Numbered from the stretch's first letter, positions 51,008-59,880 are shown. The stretch: 64,000 nucleotides of DNA from Patulibacter sp. SYSU D01012 (GCF_017916475.1 NZ_JAFMTB010000001.1:1076752-1140751); one strand, 5' to 3'. Made by a program: numbers and translations. Notes: generated by a model not told the origin, from the sequence alone.

Positions 51008-51066
51008 CGGCGCGGCGGCCGCGCCGCCCGCGCACCGGGCCGCCGGACGCCCGAGGCGCCGCCCGC

Positions 51067-51723
51067 TCAGCCGGCGGCGTTCGCCGTCGGGCGCAGCATC
51101 GCGTGCACGAGCCCGCGCACGGACCCGCGCACGCCCGCCTCGTCCACGGCGAAGAACCGCACGTCGCCGCCCGGCAGGCCCTCCACGCCCGTCCCCGAGC
51201 GCGCCAGGTGCGCCAGCCCGAGCACCTGCACGTACAGCGCGTTCGCCGTCAGGTCGGGGTCGTCCACCGCGAACTCGCCCGCGGCGTCGCCGGCGCGCAG
51301 CAGCGCGACGGCGTGCCGCAGCGCGCTGCCGACGGCGCGACCCATGCGCCGCATCGCCTCGTCGCTGACCCGGCCCTGCAGCTCGGTCCCCGGCAGCCGC
51401 AGCATCTCCATCGCGCAGTCGATGAACGCGGGATAGCGCAGGCAGAAGCCGAGGAACGCGTCGGCGAAGGCGGTCAGGCGCTCGGCGGCGTCGCCCTCGT
51501 CCGGCAGCGCCTCGACGACGGCGAGCAGGTCGTCGACGTACGAGACGAGGACGAGCGCGAACAGCTCCTCCTTGCCCGTGAAGTGGCGGTAGATGATCGC
51601 CCGGTTGACGCCGGCGGCCCGCGAGACGTCCTCGATGCCGGCGTCCCGCACGCCGCGCTCGTCGAAGAGCACGCGCGTGGCCCGCAGGATGTCGGCCTCG
51701 CGGGTGCGGCGTCGGGCGGTCAT
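51067..51723 (-). CDS. TetR-family regulator next to acyl-CoA dehydrogenase
   Basis: 218 residues. Helix-turn-helix at about 9-54: ADILRATRVLFDERGVRDAGIEDVSRAAGVNRAIIYRHFTGKEELFALVL. The ligand domain is helical. TAGGAT ends 8 nt before ATG 51723. Divergent from the acyl-CoA dehydrogenase gene across a palindrome, it likely controls fatty-acid or sterol breakdown and itself. Confidence 0.93.
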   Translation of the reverse strand: MTARRRTREADILRATRVLFDERGVRDAGIEDVSRAAGVNRAIIYRHFTGKEELFALVLVSYVDDLLAVVEALPDEGDAAERLTAFADAFLGFCLRYPAFIDCAMEMLRLPGTELQGRVSDEAMRRMGRAVGSALRHAVALLRAGDAAGEFAVDDPDLTANALYVQVLGLAHLARSGTGVEGLPGGDVRFFAVDEAGVRGSVRGLVHAMLRPTANAAG

Positions 51724-51753
51724 GGACGGCAATCCTACCCGTGGTTGCATCCG

Positions 51754-51772
51754 GTGTAACCCGCAGTTACAC
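51754..51772. promoter_or_regulatory. TetR operator in divergent promoter
   Basis: GTGTAAC-CCGCA-GTTACAC is a perfect inverted repeat between the divergent TetR and acyl-CoA dehydrogenase genes. It overlaps a TACACT -10 box (51768-51773) facing the dehydrogenase. Its low GC and TetR-like shape make it the probable binding site. Confidence 0.7.
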
Positions 51773-51835
51773 TGCTCCGCGCCCGCAGCCTCCTCGCGGG
51801 TCCCCTCACGTCCACACCGAGGACACCTCGCACGC

Positions 51836-53134
51836 ATGAGCACCACCTCCGACTTCATGACCATCGCCGCCGAGCTTGCGCAGGAGCGCATGAAGCCGGA
51901 GTGGCAGACGTTCTCCCTCGAGCTCAACGAGGAGCAGCGCACGCTCCGCGACTGGGTCCGCGAGTTCGCGCAGAACACGATCCGCCCGGCCGGCGCCGAG
52001 TGGGACGAGCGCGAGGAGTTCCCCTGGCCGATCGTCAAGGAGGCCGCCGAGATCGGCCTCTACGGCCTCGAGTCGACGATGTCGATGTTCCTTGACCCGA
52101 CCGGCCAGCTCATGCCGATCTTCCTCGAGGAGATCTTCTGGGGCGACGCCGGCATCGGCATGGCGCTCCAGGGCACCGGCCTCGCCGTCTCGGCCATCTT
52201 CGGCCAGGGCACCCAGGAGCAGATCGCCGAGTGGCTGCCCCGCTGCTATGGCACCGCCTCCGAGCCCAAGATCGCCGCCTTCTGCTCGTCCGAGCCGAAC
52301 GCCGGCTCCGACGTCTCCAACGTCCGCACGACCGCGAAGTACGACGAGGCCACCGACGAGTGGATCCTCAACGGCCAGAAGTCCTGGGCCACGAACGGCG
52401 GCATCGCCGACGTCCACGTCGTCATCGCCACCGTCGACCCGTCCCTGGGCTCCCGCGGCCACGCCGCCTTCGTGGTCCCGATGTCGGAGTGCAAGGGCAT
52501 CTCGCAGGGCGCCAAGGTCAAGAAGCACGGCATCCGCGCGTCGCACACCGCCGACGTCAACCTGGACGACTGCCGCGTCCCCGGCGCCTACCTGCTCGGC
52601 GGCAAGGACAAGCTCGACGCCCGCCTGGCGAAGGCCCGCTCCGGCGAGCGCTCCCGCGGCAACGCCTCCATGGCCACCTTCGAGGCGTCCCGCCCCGCCG
52701 TCGGCGCGATGGCCATCGGCGTCGCCCGCGCCGCCTACGACTACGCGCTCGACTACGCCAAGGAGCGCGAGCAGTTCGGCCGCAAGATCATCGAGAACCA
52801 GGCGATCGCCTTCAAGCTGGCGAACATGAAGACCGAGCTCGACGCCGCCCGCCTGCTCGTGCAGCGCGCCGCCTGGCTCGGCGGCGCCACGCTCCGCGGC
52901 CAGAAGGCGGAGTTCCCGAACGCCGAGGGCTCCATGGCCAAGTACAAGGCGTCCGAGGTCGGCGTGAAGGTCACCGAGGAGGCGATCCAGATCCTCGGCG
53001 GCAACGGCTACACCCGCGAGTACCCGGTGGAGCGCTTCCACCGCGACTCGAAGATCATGACGATCTTCGAGGGCACCTCCGAGATCCAGCAGCTCGTCAT
53101 CGCCCGCACGATCTCGGGCATCCGCGTCCCGTAG
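51836..53134 (+). CDS. Acyl-CoA dehydrogenase
   Basis: 432 residues. FAD-enzyme marks: [139 protein letters not shown]. The Glu in FEGTSEIQ is near the flavin. It introduces the 2,3-double bond into an acyl-CoA; chain length is not evident. Codon use is notably rich in GCC and CTC ends, as for a strongly expressed gene. Probably repressed by the divergent TetR. Confidence 0.95.
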   Translation: MSTTSDFMTIAAELAQERMKPEWQTFSLELNEEQRTLRDWVREFAQNTIRPAGAEWDEREEFPWPIVKEAAEIGLYGLESTMSMFLDPTGQLMPIFLEEIFWGDAGIGMALQGTGLAVSAIFGQGTQEQIAEWLPRCYGTASEPKIAAFCSSEPNAGSDVSNVRTTAKYDEATDEWILNGQKSWATNGGIADVHVVIATVDPSLGSRGHAAFVVPMSECKGISQGAKVKKHGIRASHTADVNLDDCRVPGAYLLGGKDKLDARLAKARSGERSRGNASMATFEASRPAVGAMAIGVARAAYDYALDYAKEREQFGRKIIENQAIAFKLANMKTELDAARLLVQRAAWLGGATLRGQKAEFPNAEGSMAKYKASEVGVKVTEEAIQILGGNGYTREYPVERFHRDSKIMTIFEGTSEIQQLVIARTISGIRVP

Positions 53135-53135
53135 G

Positions 53136-53550
53136 GGAAGGGGGCCGGGCCCCGTCCCGAGCGTCTCGGGTCGGGGTCGCGGTCCGATGCGGCAGGGCTC
53201 GGGCCACCCGGAAGGGGGCCGGGCCCCGTCCCGAGCGTCTCGGGTCGGGGTCGCGTAGGACGGGCGGCAGGGCTCGGGCCACCCGGAAGGGCACCGGGCC
53301 CCGTCCCGAGCGTCGCGGGTCGGGGTCGCGGTCCGATGCGGCAGGGCTCGGGCCACCCGGAAGGGGGCCGGGCCCCGTCCCGAGCGTCTCGGGTCGGGGT
53401 CGCGGTCCGATGCGGCAGGGCTCGGGCCACCCGGAAGGGCACCGGGCCCCGTCCCGAGCGTCTCGGGTCGGGGCCGCGGTCCGATGCGGCAGGGCTCGGG
53501 CCACCCGGAAGGGGTCCGAGCCCCGTCCCGAGCGTCTCAGGTCGGGGCCC
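53136..53550. repeat. Array of six 74-bp direct repeats
   Basis: GGAAGGG marks unit starts at 53136, 53210, 53285, 53359, 53433 and 53507 (spacing 74,75,74,74,74); the sixth copy is cut at about 53550. Each unit has a hairpin: CCCCGTCCCGAG, loop CGT, CTCGGGTCGGGG (one mismatch). Unit 2 carries a changed segment. The array starts 1 bp after the dehydrogenase stop and ends beside the convergent lipoprotein stop, so it could act as a bidirectional transcription barrier. Confidence 0.92.
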
Positions 53551-53556
53551 GGCCGC

Positions 53557-54078
53557 TCAGCTGGCGGTCGAGCTGCCGCCCAGCGTCTTGCAGGACGGGG
53601 CCTGGTCGCCCAGCTCCTTCGGCAGGCCCTTGGTGCCGCCGACGTCGATGCCGTCGAGCGACTGGCCGACCTTCGAGAAGTCCTGGAGCGTCTTGATGTT
53701 CGCCAGCGCGTCCTTGGCCTTCTTGATGCCCTCGCGGCTCTTGTCCGCGTTGTCCGACACGGAGTCCTGGAAGTCGGAGAACTTGCTCGGGGCGTCGGCC
53801 TTCGCCATGACGTCGAGCTGGTCGCCGAACGTCGTGAACAGCTTGTCGCCGCTCCCCTTGATCGTCGCGACCGCCTTGTCGGGGTCGGACTTCACGGACG
53901 CGCCCAGCCCGGAGAGCGACGTCTGGAACTCCTTCGTCGCGGCGACGATCTTGGCGCAGGCGCCCTCGTACGTCTTGACGTAGGTCTTCTCGTCGCCCCC
54001 GCCGCCGCAGCCAGCGACGGCCAGGGCTGCGGTCGCGGCGAGCGCGGGCAGGAGTGGGCGGGACAGGGCACGGGCCAT
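53557..54078 (-). CDS. Small lipoprotein, paralogue 1
   Basis: 173 residues. Lipobox AVAGCGG (Cys24). The mature part begins TYVKTYEGACAKIV (Cys41) and ends KELGDQAPSC, giving a likely Cys41-Cys(C-terminal) disulfide; the rest is helical with LDVMAKADAPSKFSDFQDSV in the middle. Four more genes within 3.3 kb share this layout. Lysine content is higher than in its paralogues. TAGCGT (54086-54091) ends 7 nt before ATG on the minus strand. Confidence 0.78.
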   Translation of the reverse strand: MARALSRPLLPALAATAALAVAGCGGGGDEKTYVKTYEGACAKIVAATKEFQTSLSGLGASVKSDPDKAVATIKGSGDKLFTTFGDQLDVMAKADAPSKFSDFQDSVSDNADKSREGIKKAKDALANIKTLQDFSKVGQSLDGIDVGGTKGLPKELGDQAPSCKTLGGSSTAS

Positions 54079-54163
54079 GCCGCGCACGCTATCCGGCCCC
54101 GCGCCCCGGCGCGCCGCGGCGCCGGGCCGACCGGCGGCGCGGCGGGAGCCGTACGCTGGAGCG

Positions 54164-55282
54164 GTGAGCGCCCCGGACCCGTCGCCCGCCGCCGCCCCGC
54201 CCGTCCCGAGCCTGCCCGACGTCGCGCCCGGCCGCGACGTGCCGCTCGCCGCGCTGACGACCCTGCGCGTCGGCGGGCCGGCCGAGCGCGTGCTCGTCGC
54301 GACCACGCAGGACGCGCTCGTCGCGGCGGTCCGGGACGCCGACGCCGCCGGCCGGCCGCTGCTGCTGCTCGGCGGCGGCTCGAACCTGGTCGTCGCCGAC
54401 GACCCGCTGCCGGGCGACGTCGTCGCGATCCGCACCCGCGGCACGGAGGACCGCGAGGCGCCCGACGGCCGGGTGCTGCGCACGCTCGCCGCCGGCGAGC
54501 CGTGGGACGCCGCGGTCGCGCGCGCCGTCGCGGACGGGCTGGCCGGCATCGAGGCGCTGTCCGGCATCCCCGGCGCGACGGGCGCCACGCCGATCCAGAA
54601 CGTCGGGGCGTACGGCCAGGAGGTCGCCGACACGGTCGTCGCCGTGCGCGTCCTCGACCGGACCACCGGCGAGATCGCCGAGCTGCCGGCCGACGCCTGC
54701 GGCTTCGCCTACCGCGACAGCGCCTTCAAGGGCCGGCAGGACCGGGTGGTGCTGGCGGTGACGTTCGCGCTCGAGCGCTCCCGGCTCGGGGCCCCCGTCC
54801 GCTACGCCGAGCTCGCCCGCACCCTGGGGGTGCAGCCGGGCGAGCGGGTCCCCGCCGACGAGCTCCGCGACGCGGTCCTGGGCCTGCGTCGCGGGAAGGG
54901 GATGGTGCTCGACCCCGACGACCCGGACACCTGGTCGGCCGGCTCGTTCTTCACCAACCCGATCCTCGTGCCGGCGGCGTTCGCCGCGCTCGAGGAGCGC
55001 GTCGCCGCGCGTCTGGGCGCCGACGTGCGGCCGCCGGCGTTCGCCGAGCCCGACGGGCGCACGAAGACCTCGGCGGCGTGGCTGATCGACCGCGCCGGCT
55101 TCGCCCGGGGGCACGCCCGCGCGGGCGCCGCGATCTCGTCGAAGCACACACTGGCGCTGACGAGCCGCGGCGGCACCGCCGCCGACGTCCTGGCGCTCGC
55201 CCGCGAGGTGGCGGCCGGCGTGGAGGACGCCTTCGGGGTGGCGCTCCACCCCGAGCCCGTCCTGGTCGGCGCCCGCTGGTGA
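54164..55282 (+). CDS. murB: UDP-N-acetylenolpyruvoylglucosamine reductase
   Basis: 372 residues. FAD-binding marks: VPLAALTTLRVGGPAERVL, LLLLGGGSNLVVADDPLPGDVVAI, GIPGATGATPIQNVGAYGQEVADTVVAV and AYRDSAFKGRQDRVVLAVTF; the catalytic Ser region is WSAGSFFTNPIL and the Glu is near the C-terminus (HPEPVLVG). This is the long MurB form. It makes UDP-MurNAc for peptidoglycan. TACGCT 54152-54157 ends 6 nt before GTG. It splits the lipoprotein cluster. Confidence 0.96.
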   Translation: MSAPDPSPAAAPPVPSLPDVAPGRDVPLAALTTLRVGGPAERVLVATTQDALVAAVRDADAAGRPLLLLGGGSNLVVADDPLPGDVVAIRTRGTEDREAPDGRVLRTLAAGEPWDAAVARAVADGLAGIEALSGIPGATGATPIQNVGAYGQEVADTVVAVRVLDRTTGEIAELPADACGFAYRDSAFKGRQDRVVLAVTFALERSRLGAPVRYAELARTLGVQPGERVPADELRDAVLGLRRGKGMVLDPDDPDTWSAGSFFTNPILVPAAFAALEERVAARLGADVRPPAFAEPDGRTKTSAAWLIDRAGFARGHARAGAAISSKHTLALTSRGGTAADVLALAREVAAGVEDAFGVALHPEPVLVGARW

Positions 55283-55301
55283 GCGACCGCGCGGCGGCGG
55301 G

Positions 55302-55793
55302 CTAGAAGCTGGAGCAGTCCTTCGCCCGCGTCTTCAGCCCGGCCGGCAGCGACGGCACCACGTCCGTCGGCCGCGTGGTGCGCCCCATCTCCTGCAACGC
55401 CCGCGTGTCGCCGCGCTGGGTCGCGTCCTTCAGCTCGCGGAACACGCGGATCGTCGCGTCCACCGACCCGTCGACCCGCTTCTGGAAGTCGGCGTACTCG
55501 TCCGGGGCGTCGAGGCCGCGGACCCGTTCGAGCGCGGTCGAGACGGCGTCGGAGAGCTTGCCGATCGGCGCCGCGGCCGCCTTCGTCAGCGCCGTGACGT
55601 CCGTGGTCGAGACGCGGCCCTGGAGCGCGACGAGGTCGTTCTGGAGCGTCTCCTGCGCCGACGTGATGTCGCGGCACACCCCGTTCCAGGTGGACGCGTA
55701 CTGCTCGGGGTCGCCGCCCGACCCGCCGCACCCGGCGGCGCCGGTCGCGAGCACGGCGGCGGCGAGGAGGACGGCGGTGCGGGCGGTCGGCAT
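55302..55793 (-). CDS. Small lipoprotein, paralogue 2
   Basis: 163 residues. Lipobox TGAAGCGG (Cys22), then YASTWNGVCRDI (Cys40), a helical body with VRGLDAPDEYADFQKRV and a C-terminal AKDCSSF. The Y-x3-W-x3-C start and the LDAP-x-EYADF centre match paralogues at 56346 and 55840. TACAGT lies 6 nt before ATG 55793 on the minus strand. Function unknown. Confidence 0.78.
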   Translation of the reverse strand: MPTARTAVLLAAAVLATGAAGCGGSGGDPEQYASTWNGVCRDITSAQETLQNDLVALQGRVSTTDVTALTKAAAAPIGKLSDAVSTALERVRGLDAPDEYADFQKRVDGSVDATIRVFRELKDATQRGDTRALQEMGRTTRPTDVVPSLPAGLKTRAKDCSSF

Positions 55794-55839
55794 GGCGGCA
55801 CTGTACGCGACGTCCCCGGCGCGGCACCGGCGGGCCGCG

Positions 55840-56364
55840 TCAGCCGGCATCGCCCGTGCACGCGGGGGTGCGGCGCCGCAGCTCGGCGGGGGCGTCCACC
55901 CGCTCGACCGCCCCCAGGTCCACGTCGCCGAGCGCGTCGACGTCGCCGGCCCGCACGCGGCCGAGCACCGCCTGCGCGCGCCCGGCGGCCGCCGCGATCG
56001 CGGGCCGCACGCGTCGGTGGTAGCCCGCCCACGCCGGCGGCGGCTCGGCCGCCGCGACGCGCTGCAGGCGCCGGACGGTGCGCGCGACGTACGGCGCGGC
56101 GACGGCGGCCGCGGCGCGCCGGACGTCGTCGGGGTCCGCGGTCGCGGTGGCGGCGCGCGCGACCGCGGCGCTCGTGCGGCGGCCGTCGGCGGCCAGGCCC
56201 GCGCACGTCTCCTGCCACGCCCGCGCGTACGCCTCGGCCCGGTCCGCCGGCGCCGGCCCGCCGCCCCGCAGCACGAGGACGAGCACCACGACGACCACCG
56301 CCGCGAGCGCCGCGGCGGCCGCGGCGACCGCCGCGCCGCGGCGGCTCAGCGCAGGACGGTGCAC
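55840..56364 (-). CDS. Membrane-anchored protein, paralogue 3
   Basis: 174 residues. Instead of a lipobox it has an uncleaved-looking hydrophobic helix (AAVAAAAAALAAVVVVVLVLVL, about 12-33). The exported part begins YARAWQETCAGL and ends RRRTPACTGDAG with AEPPPAWAGYHRRV in the middle, the same order of Cys and aromatic marks as the neighbouring lipoproteins. The GTG start lies inside the end of the 56346 gene (overlap of 19 bp), so they are translated together. Confidence 0.72.
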   Translation of the reverse strand: MHRPALSRRGAAVAAAAAALAAVVVVVLVLVLRGGGPAPADRAEAYARAWQETCAGLAADGRRTSAAVARAATATADPDDVRRAAAAVAAPYVARTVRRLQRVAAAEPPPAWAGYHRRVRPAIAAAAGRAQAVLGRVRAGDVDALGDVDLGAVERVDAPAELRRRTPACTGDAG

Positions 56365-56870
56365 TCCGGCGTCCGGTCGCGCAGGCCGGCGGGGGCGCGC
56401 ACGTCGGCCGGTCCGACGCTCCCGACGGCCGTGCCCGCCAGCGCGTCGGGATCCCCGCCCTGCAGGCGCTGCACCGCGTCGTCGACGGCCCGCACCCGGA
56501 CGGTCAGCCGCTGGACCGCGCCGGCGTGCCAGGACGCCCACTCCTCCGGCGCGTCGAGGGCCCGCGCGGCGTCGACGGTGCTGCGCAGCGCGCGGTCGAG
56601 CTTGCGGGCGGGCGTGGCCAGGTCGCCCGCGACGGCGTCCGGGCGCAGGCCCCTCGCGACGGTGGCGTCCCCGGCGTCCGCCGACGTCTTCGCCGCGGCC
56701 GAGACGTCCGCGCGGAACGTCGCCGTGGCCGCGCCGACGTCGGCGCAGATCGCGTCCCAGCCCGCCGCGTAGTCGTCCCGGGGGTCCGTGCCGCAGCCCG
56801 CGGCGCCGAGGGCGGCGAGGACGAGCAGGGCGACACCGCCGCGGGCGGCGGGGGAGGAGCGGCGGAGCAT
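56346..56870 (-). CDS. Small lipoprotein, paralogue 4
   Basis: 174 residues. Lipobox LGAAGCGT; mature start YAAGWDAICADV, centre ALDAPEEWASWHAGAV, end RDRTPECTVLR. It shares these marks with paralogues 2 and 3. ATG 56870 is chosen over 56879 because TACGAT ends 7 nt before it. Translation runs into paralogue 3 by a 19-bp overlap. Confidence 0.76.
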   Translation of the reverse strand: MLRRSSPAARGGVALLVLAALGAAGCGTDPRDDYAAGWDAICADVGAATATFRADVSAAAKTSADAGDATVARGLRPDAVAGDLATPARKLDRALRSTVDAARALDAPEEWASWHAGAVQRLTVRVRAVDDAVQRLQGGDPDALAGTAVGSVGPADVRAPAGLRDRTPECTVLR

Positions 56871-56893
56871 CCCGGCCATCGTAGGGGCGGGCC

Positions 56894-57361
56894 TCAGCGG
56901 ACGGCGGCGCGGCACGCGGGGGCGCCGTCGAGCACCGACCCCGGGATCTCGGGCATCGCCGCCGGCCCGGTGCGGCCCAGCTGGCGCGCCAGCGCGGCGG
57001 GCACGCGGCCGCGCCGGGCCTCGCGCGTGGCGCGCCGCATCGTCGCCGCGTGGTCCCGCAGCTGGCGCACGGCGTCGTCCCGGAACGCTCGCTCGTCCTT
57101 CGGCGGATCCGCCTGCCCGAGCCGCGCGGCGGCCGCGTCGACCGCCGCCGCGTACCGGTCGACCGCGCTCGCCAGGGCGCCCGTCTCGCTCTGCCCGTCG
57201 CGGCGCACCAGACCCTCGCGCAGCCCCGTCACCGCCGCGGCGACCTCGCGGCACGTGCGGTCCGTCGCGCTCGCGAACGCCGACGGGTCGCCGCCGCCGC
57301 AGCCCGTGGCGGACGTGGCGACCGCGAGGACGGCGAGGAGCGCGAGCGGACGGCGGGACAT
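56894..57361 (-). CDS. Small lipoprotein, paralogue 5
   Basis: 155 residues. Lipobox SATGCGG; mature start FASATDRTCREV, centre ADPPKDERAFRDDAV, end DGAPACRAAVR. More diverged than the others but with the same two-cysteine layout. TAGCCT ends 7 nt before ATG 57361. Divergent from the small acidic gene at 57405. Confidence 0.75.
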   Translation of the reverse strand: MSRRPLALLAVLAVATSATGCGGGDPSAFASATDRTCREVAAAVTGLREGLVRRDGQSETGALASAVDRYAAAVDAAAARLGQADPPKDERAFRDDAVRQLRDHAATMRRATREARRGRVPAALARQLGRTGPAAMPEIPGSVLDGAPACRAAVR

Positions 57362-57404
57362 CCCGGCCAGGCTACCGCCGGCGCCCCCGCGTACGCTCCG
57401 GGGC

Positions 57405-57713
57405 ATGGACGTGCCCCTGGAAGAGCTCGCGGCGGTCTCCGAGGCCGTCGGCCGGGCGGAGGACGCGGTCGCCGAGGAGGGCTGGACGGCCGCGCGCGAG
57501 GCGCTCGACGAGGCGGACCGGCGGCTCGAGGAGCTGCGCGGCGTGTACCGCGAGCTCGGGCCGCGCGAGCGGGCGACGCTCGGCGCGATCGCCGGCCCCC
57601 TGCGCGCCCGCCGCGACGCCGTCGCGGGACGGATCCCGAAGCCGCAGGCGGTCAGCGACGCCGCGCCGGTGCACGACCCCGAGCAGGACGCGGACCCCGA
57701 GGAGGCCGCCTGA
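57405..57713 (+). CDS. Small acidic helical protein
   Basis: 102 residues, rich in Glu, Asp and Ala, no signal peptide. Two helices (LEELAAVSEAVGRAEDAVAEEGWTAAREALDEADRRLEELRGVYREL and ERATLGAIAGPLRARRDAVAGRI) suggest a helical hairpin or dimer; the tail is acidic. Not recognised. TACGCT 57392-57397 ends 7 nt before the ATG. Confidence 0.65.
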   Translation: MDVPLEELAAVSEAVGRAEDAVAEEGWTAAREALDEADRRLEELRGVYRELGPRERATLGAIAGPLRARRDAVAGRIPKPQAVSDAAPVHDPEQDADPEEAA

Positions 57714-57740
57714 CGCGGCCGGCGGCGCGCCCGCGACCCG

Positions 57741-58283
57741 TCAGTTGACCGACGGGTCGACCGGGCGGTCGGCCAGCCGCGCCCACGGGCCGCCGAGCCG
57801 CTCGAGCGCCCGGAACCACAGCTCCTCCGCGTCGGGCAGGAACAGGTCGTCCGGGAACGCCGGCACCACGAGCCAGTCGCCCTTCGCGTGCTCCTGGTCC
57901 AGCTGGTCGGGGCCCCAGCCGGCGTAGCCCGCGTACGCCCGGGCCCGGTCGACGTCGGGGCACCGGGGATCCTCGTCGCCGCGCACCATCCCGACGCGGC
58001 CGAGGACGAGCAGCGCCGCCTCGGCCGGGTCGCGGAACTCGGCGACGGTGAGGAGCGAGTCAGGCTGGACGGGGCCGCCGTCGTGGACGACGTCGTCCGG
58101 GGCGAACATCGCCGCGATGTCGGGCACGACCGCCTCGACGTGCGTCTCCGTCGGACGGTTGAGGACGATCCCCAGGGCGCCGTCGCGGTCGTGGTCGACC
58201 ACGAGGACCACGGTCCGCGCGAAGTTGGGGTCCCCGATCGTCGGGGACGCCACCAGCAGCTGCCCGGAGAGCCAGCGCGTCAT
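57741..58283 (-). CDS. YqgE/AlgH family protein
   Basis: 180 residues, normal length. GQLLVASPTIGDPNFARTVVLVVDHDRDGALGIVLNRPTETHVEAVVP, then VVHDGGPVQPDSLLTV and GYAGWGPDQLDQEHAKGDWLVVPAFPDDLF are the family signatures. The biochemical role of AlgH proteins remains unclear; they are widespread cytoplasmic proteins. Confidence 0.93.
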   Translation of the reverse strand: MTRWLSGQLLVASPTIGDPNFARTVVLVVDHDRDGALGIVLNRPTETHVEAVVPDIAAMFAPDDVVHDGGPVQPDSLLTVAEFRDPAEAALLVLGRVGMVRGDEDPRCPDVDRARAYAGYAGWGPDQLDQEHAKGDWLVVPAFPDDLFLPDAEELWFRALERLGGPWARLADRPVDPSVN

Positions 58284-58354
58284 CCCTGGTGATGCTGGCA
58301 GACCGCGGACGCGTGCGGGCCGCTCTCGACGGATCGCGGGCGTACCCTCGTGCG

Positions 58355-59170
58355 ATGCGCCTGGCCCGCTTCCGCCATCCGTCCGTCGACGCCGTGCAGG
58401 ACGGCGAGGTCCGCGGGGACCGCGTCGTCGCGTTCGCCGACGGCTCGACGGTCCTCTCGCGCCTGGCGTCGGGGGACCGCACCCCGGCCGACGGCGCGGA
58501 GCACCCGCTCGGCGAGGTCGAGCTGGAGCTGCCGTACGAGCCGCGCGCGATCTTCGGCATCGGCAAGAACTACGCCCGGCACGCGGCCGAGATGGGCGGC
58601 GAGCCGCCGGCGACGCCGCTGGTCTTCACGAAGGCGCCGCTGGCGGCCGTCGGCCCGTCCGGGCCGGTGCGGCGCCCGGCCGCCACGCGGGCGCTCGACT
58701 ACGAGGGCGAGCTCGCCGTCGTGCTGGGGCGACTGGCCGACGGCACGGTGGGCCCGGCGGCCTACGCCGTGGCCGACGACGTGAGCGCCCGGGACCTGCA
58801 GGAGTCCGAGGGCCAGTGGACCCGCGCGAAGGGCGCGGACACGTTCTGCCCGTTCGGGCCGTGGATCACGACCGCCGACGAGGTCGCCGACCCCGAGGCG
58901 CTGCGCCTGCGCACGTGGGTCAACGGCGAGCTGCGCCAGAACGCGTCGACGTCCGACCTGATCTTCGGCATCGACCGCCTCGTCGGGCACCTGGCCGAGG
59001 CGATCACGTTGCGGCCGGGCGACCTGATCCTGACCGGCACGCCGGAGGGCGTCGGCCGCGCGATGCAGCGGCCCGACGGGTCGGGGCAGGGGATCTACCT
59101 GCAGCCGGGCGACGTGGTGCGGGTCGAGATCGAGGGGCTCGGCGCGATCGAGCACCCGGTCGTCGACTGA
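58355..59170 (+). CDS. Fumarylacetoacetate hydrolase family protein
   Basis: 271 residues. The FAH core (about 68-270) has IFGIGKNYARHAAEMG, LVFTKAPLAAVG, DYEGELAVVLGR (Glu ligands of the divalent metal), ADDVSARDLQ and TGTPEGVGRAMQPG-like LILTGTPEGVGRAM. Members cleave or decarboxylate 2-oxo acids such as fumarylpyruvate or oxaloacetate; the substrate here is not clear. TACCCT 58343-58348 ends 6 nt before ATG. Confidence 0.92.
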   Translation: MRLARFRHPSVDAVQDGEVRGDRVVAFADGSTVLSRLASGDRTPADGAEHPLGEVELELPYEPRAIFGIGKNYARHAAEMGGEPPATPLVFTKAPLAAVGPSGPVRRPAATRALDYEGELAVVLGRLADGTVGPAAYAVADDVSARDLQESEGQWTRAKGADTFCPFGPWITTADEVADPEALRLRTWVNGELRQNASTSDLIFGIDRLVGHLAEAITLRPGDLILTGTPEGVGRAMQRPDGSGQGIYLQPGDVVRVEIEGLGAIEHPVVD

Positions 59171-59228
59171 GGGCGGGCGGAGCGGCGCTCCGCGGCGCGC
59201 TGCGTGCCGGAGCGGGCGCCGCGGCGGG

Positions 59229-59259
59229 CCGTCCGCCGCGCGAGCGGCGCGGCGGACGG
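59229..59259 (-). terminator. Terminator hairpin after clpP
   Basis: CCGTCCGCCGCGC and GCGCGGCGGACGG form a perfect 13-bp stem with a 5-nt loop, 10 bp beyond the clpP stop on the minus strand. It may also serve the convergent FAH gene. Confidence 0.65.
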
Positions 59260-59268
59260 CGGCGGGGC

Positions 59269-59880
59269 TCAGCCCTTGGCGGCCGAGAGGTCCGGCAGCG
59301 GGTCGCCGAAGACCGTGTCGATCAGGCCGTACTCCTTGGCCTGCTCGGGCGAGAAGAAGCGGTCCCGCTCCATGTCGCGGTCGATGACCTCGCGCGGCTG
59401 ACCCGTGAGCTCGACGTAGATCTCGTTCAGGCGGCTGCGAGTCTTGAGCAGCTCGCGGGCGTGGATCTCGATGTCCGACGCCTGGCCCTCGAAGCCCGTG
59501 ACCGACGGCTGGTGCGTGAGGATGCGCGAGTTCGGCAGCGACGCGCGCTTGCCCTTCTCGCCGGCCGCCAGGATGAGCGAGCCGGCCGACATCGCGATGC
59601 CGACGCAGATCGTGCGGACGTCGGGCTTGACGAACCGCATCGTGTCCATGATCGCCAGGCCGGCCGTCACCGAGCCGCCGGGCGAGTTGATGTAGATCGA
59701 GATGTCCTTGTCCTCGTCGTCGGACGCGAGGTGCAGGAGCTGCGCGACGACGAGGTTGGCGACCTGGTCGTCGATCGCCGTGCCGAGGAAGATGATCCGC
59801 TCGCTGAGGAGACGGCTGAAGATGTCGTACTCGCGCTCGCCGCGCGCGGTGCGCTCGACGACGACCGGAACCAGAGGCAT
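59269..59880 (-). CDS. clpP: ATP-dependent Clp protease proteolytic subunit
   Basis: 203 residues. Catalytic Ser in [19 protein letters not shown], His in [31 protein letters not shown], and the Asp in [42 protein letters not shown] is the substrate-binding strand. It forms the barrel degraded by ClpX/ClpC. ATG 59880 is chosen over GTG 59886 because TAGGGT ends 6 nt before it. No clpX or second clpP lies adjacent, though actinobacteria often have tandem clpP genes. Confidence 0.97.
   Translation of the reverse strand: MPLVPVVVERTARGEREYDIFSRLLSERIIFLGTAIDDQVANLVVAQLLHLASDDEDKDISIYINSPGGSVTAGLAIMDTMRFVKPDVRTICVGIAMSAGSLILAAGEKGKRASLPNSRILTHQPSVTGFEGQASDIEIHARELLKTRSRLNEIYVELTGQPREVIDRDMERDRFFSPEQAKEYGLIDTVFGDPLPDLSAAKG

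Noticed and set aside
53008..53504. Proteins encoded by the 74-bp array ([20 protein letters not shown] repeats)
   Set aside because: Frames through the array repeat with the DNA unit but change frame because 74 is not a multiple of three; the hairpin content and convergent setting fit a non-coding element.
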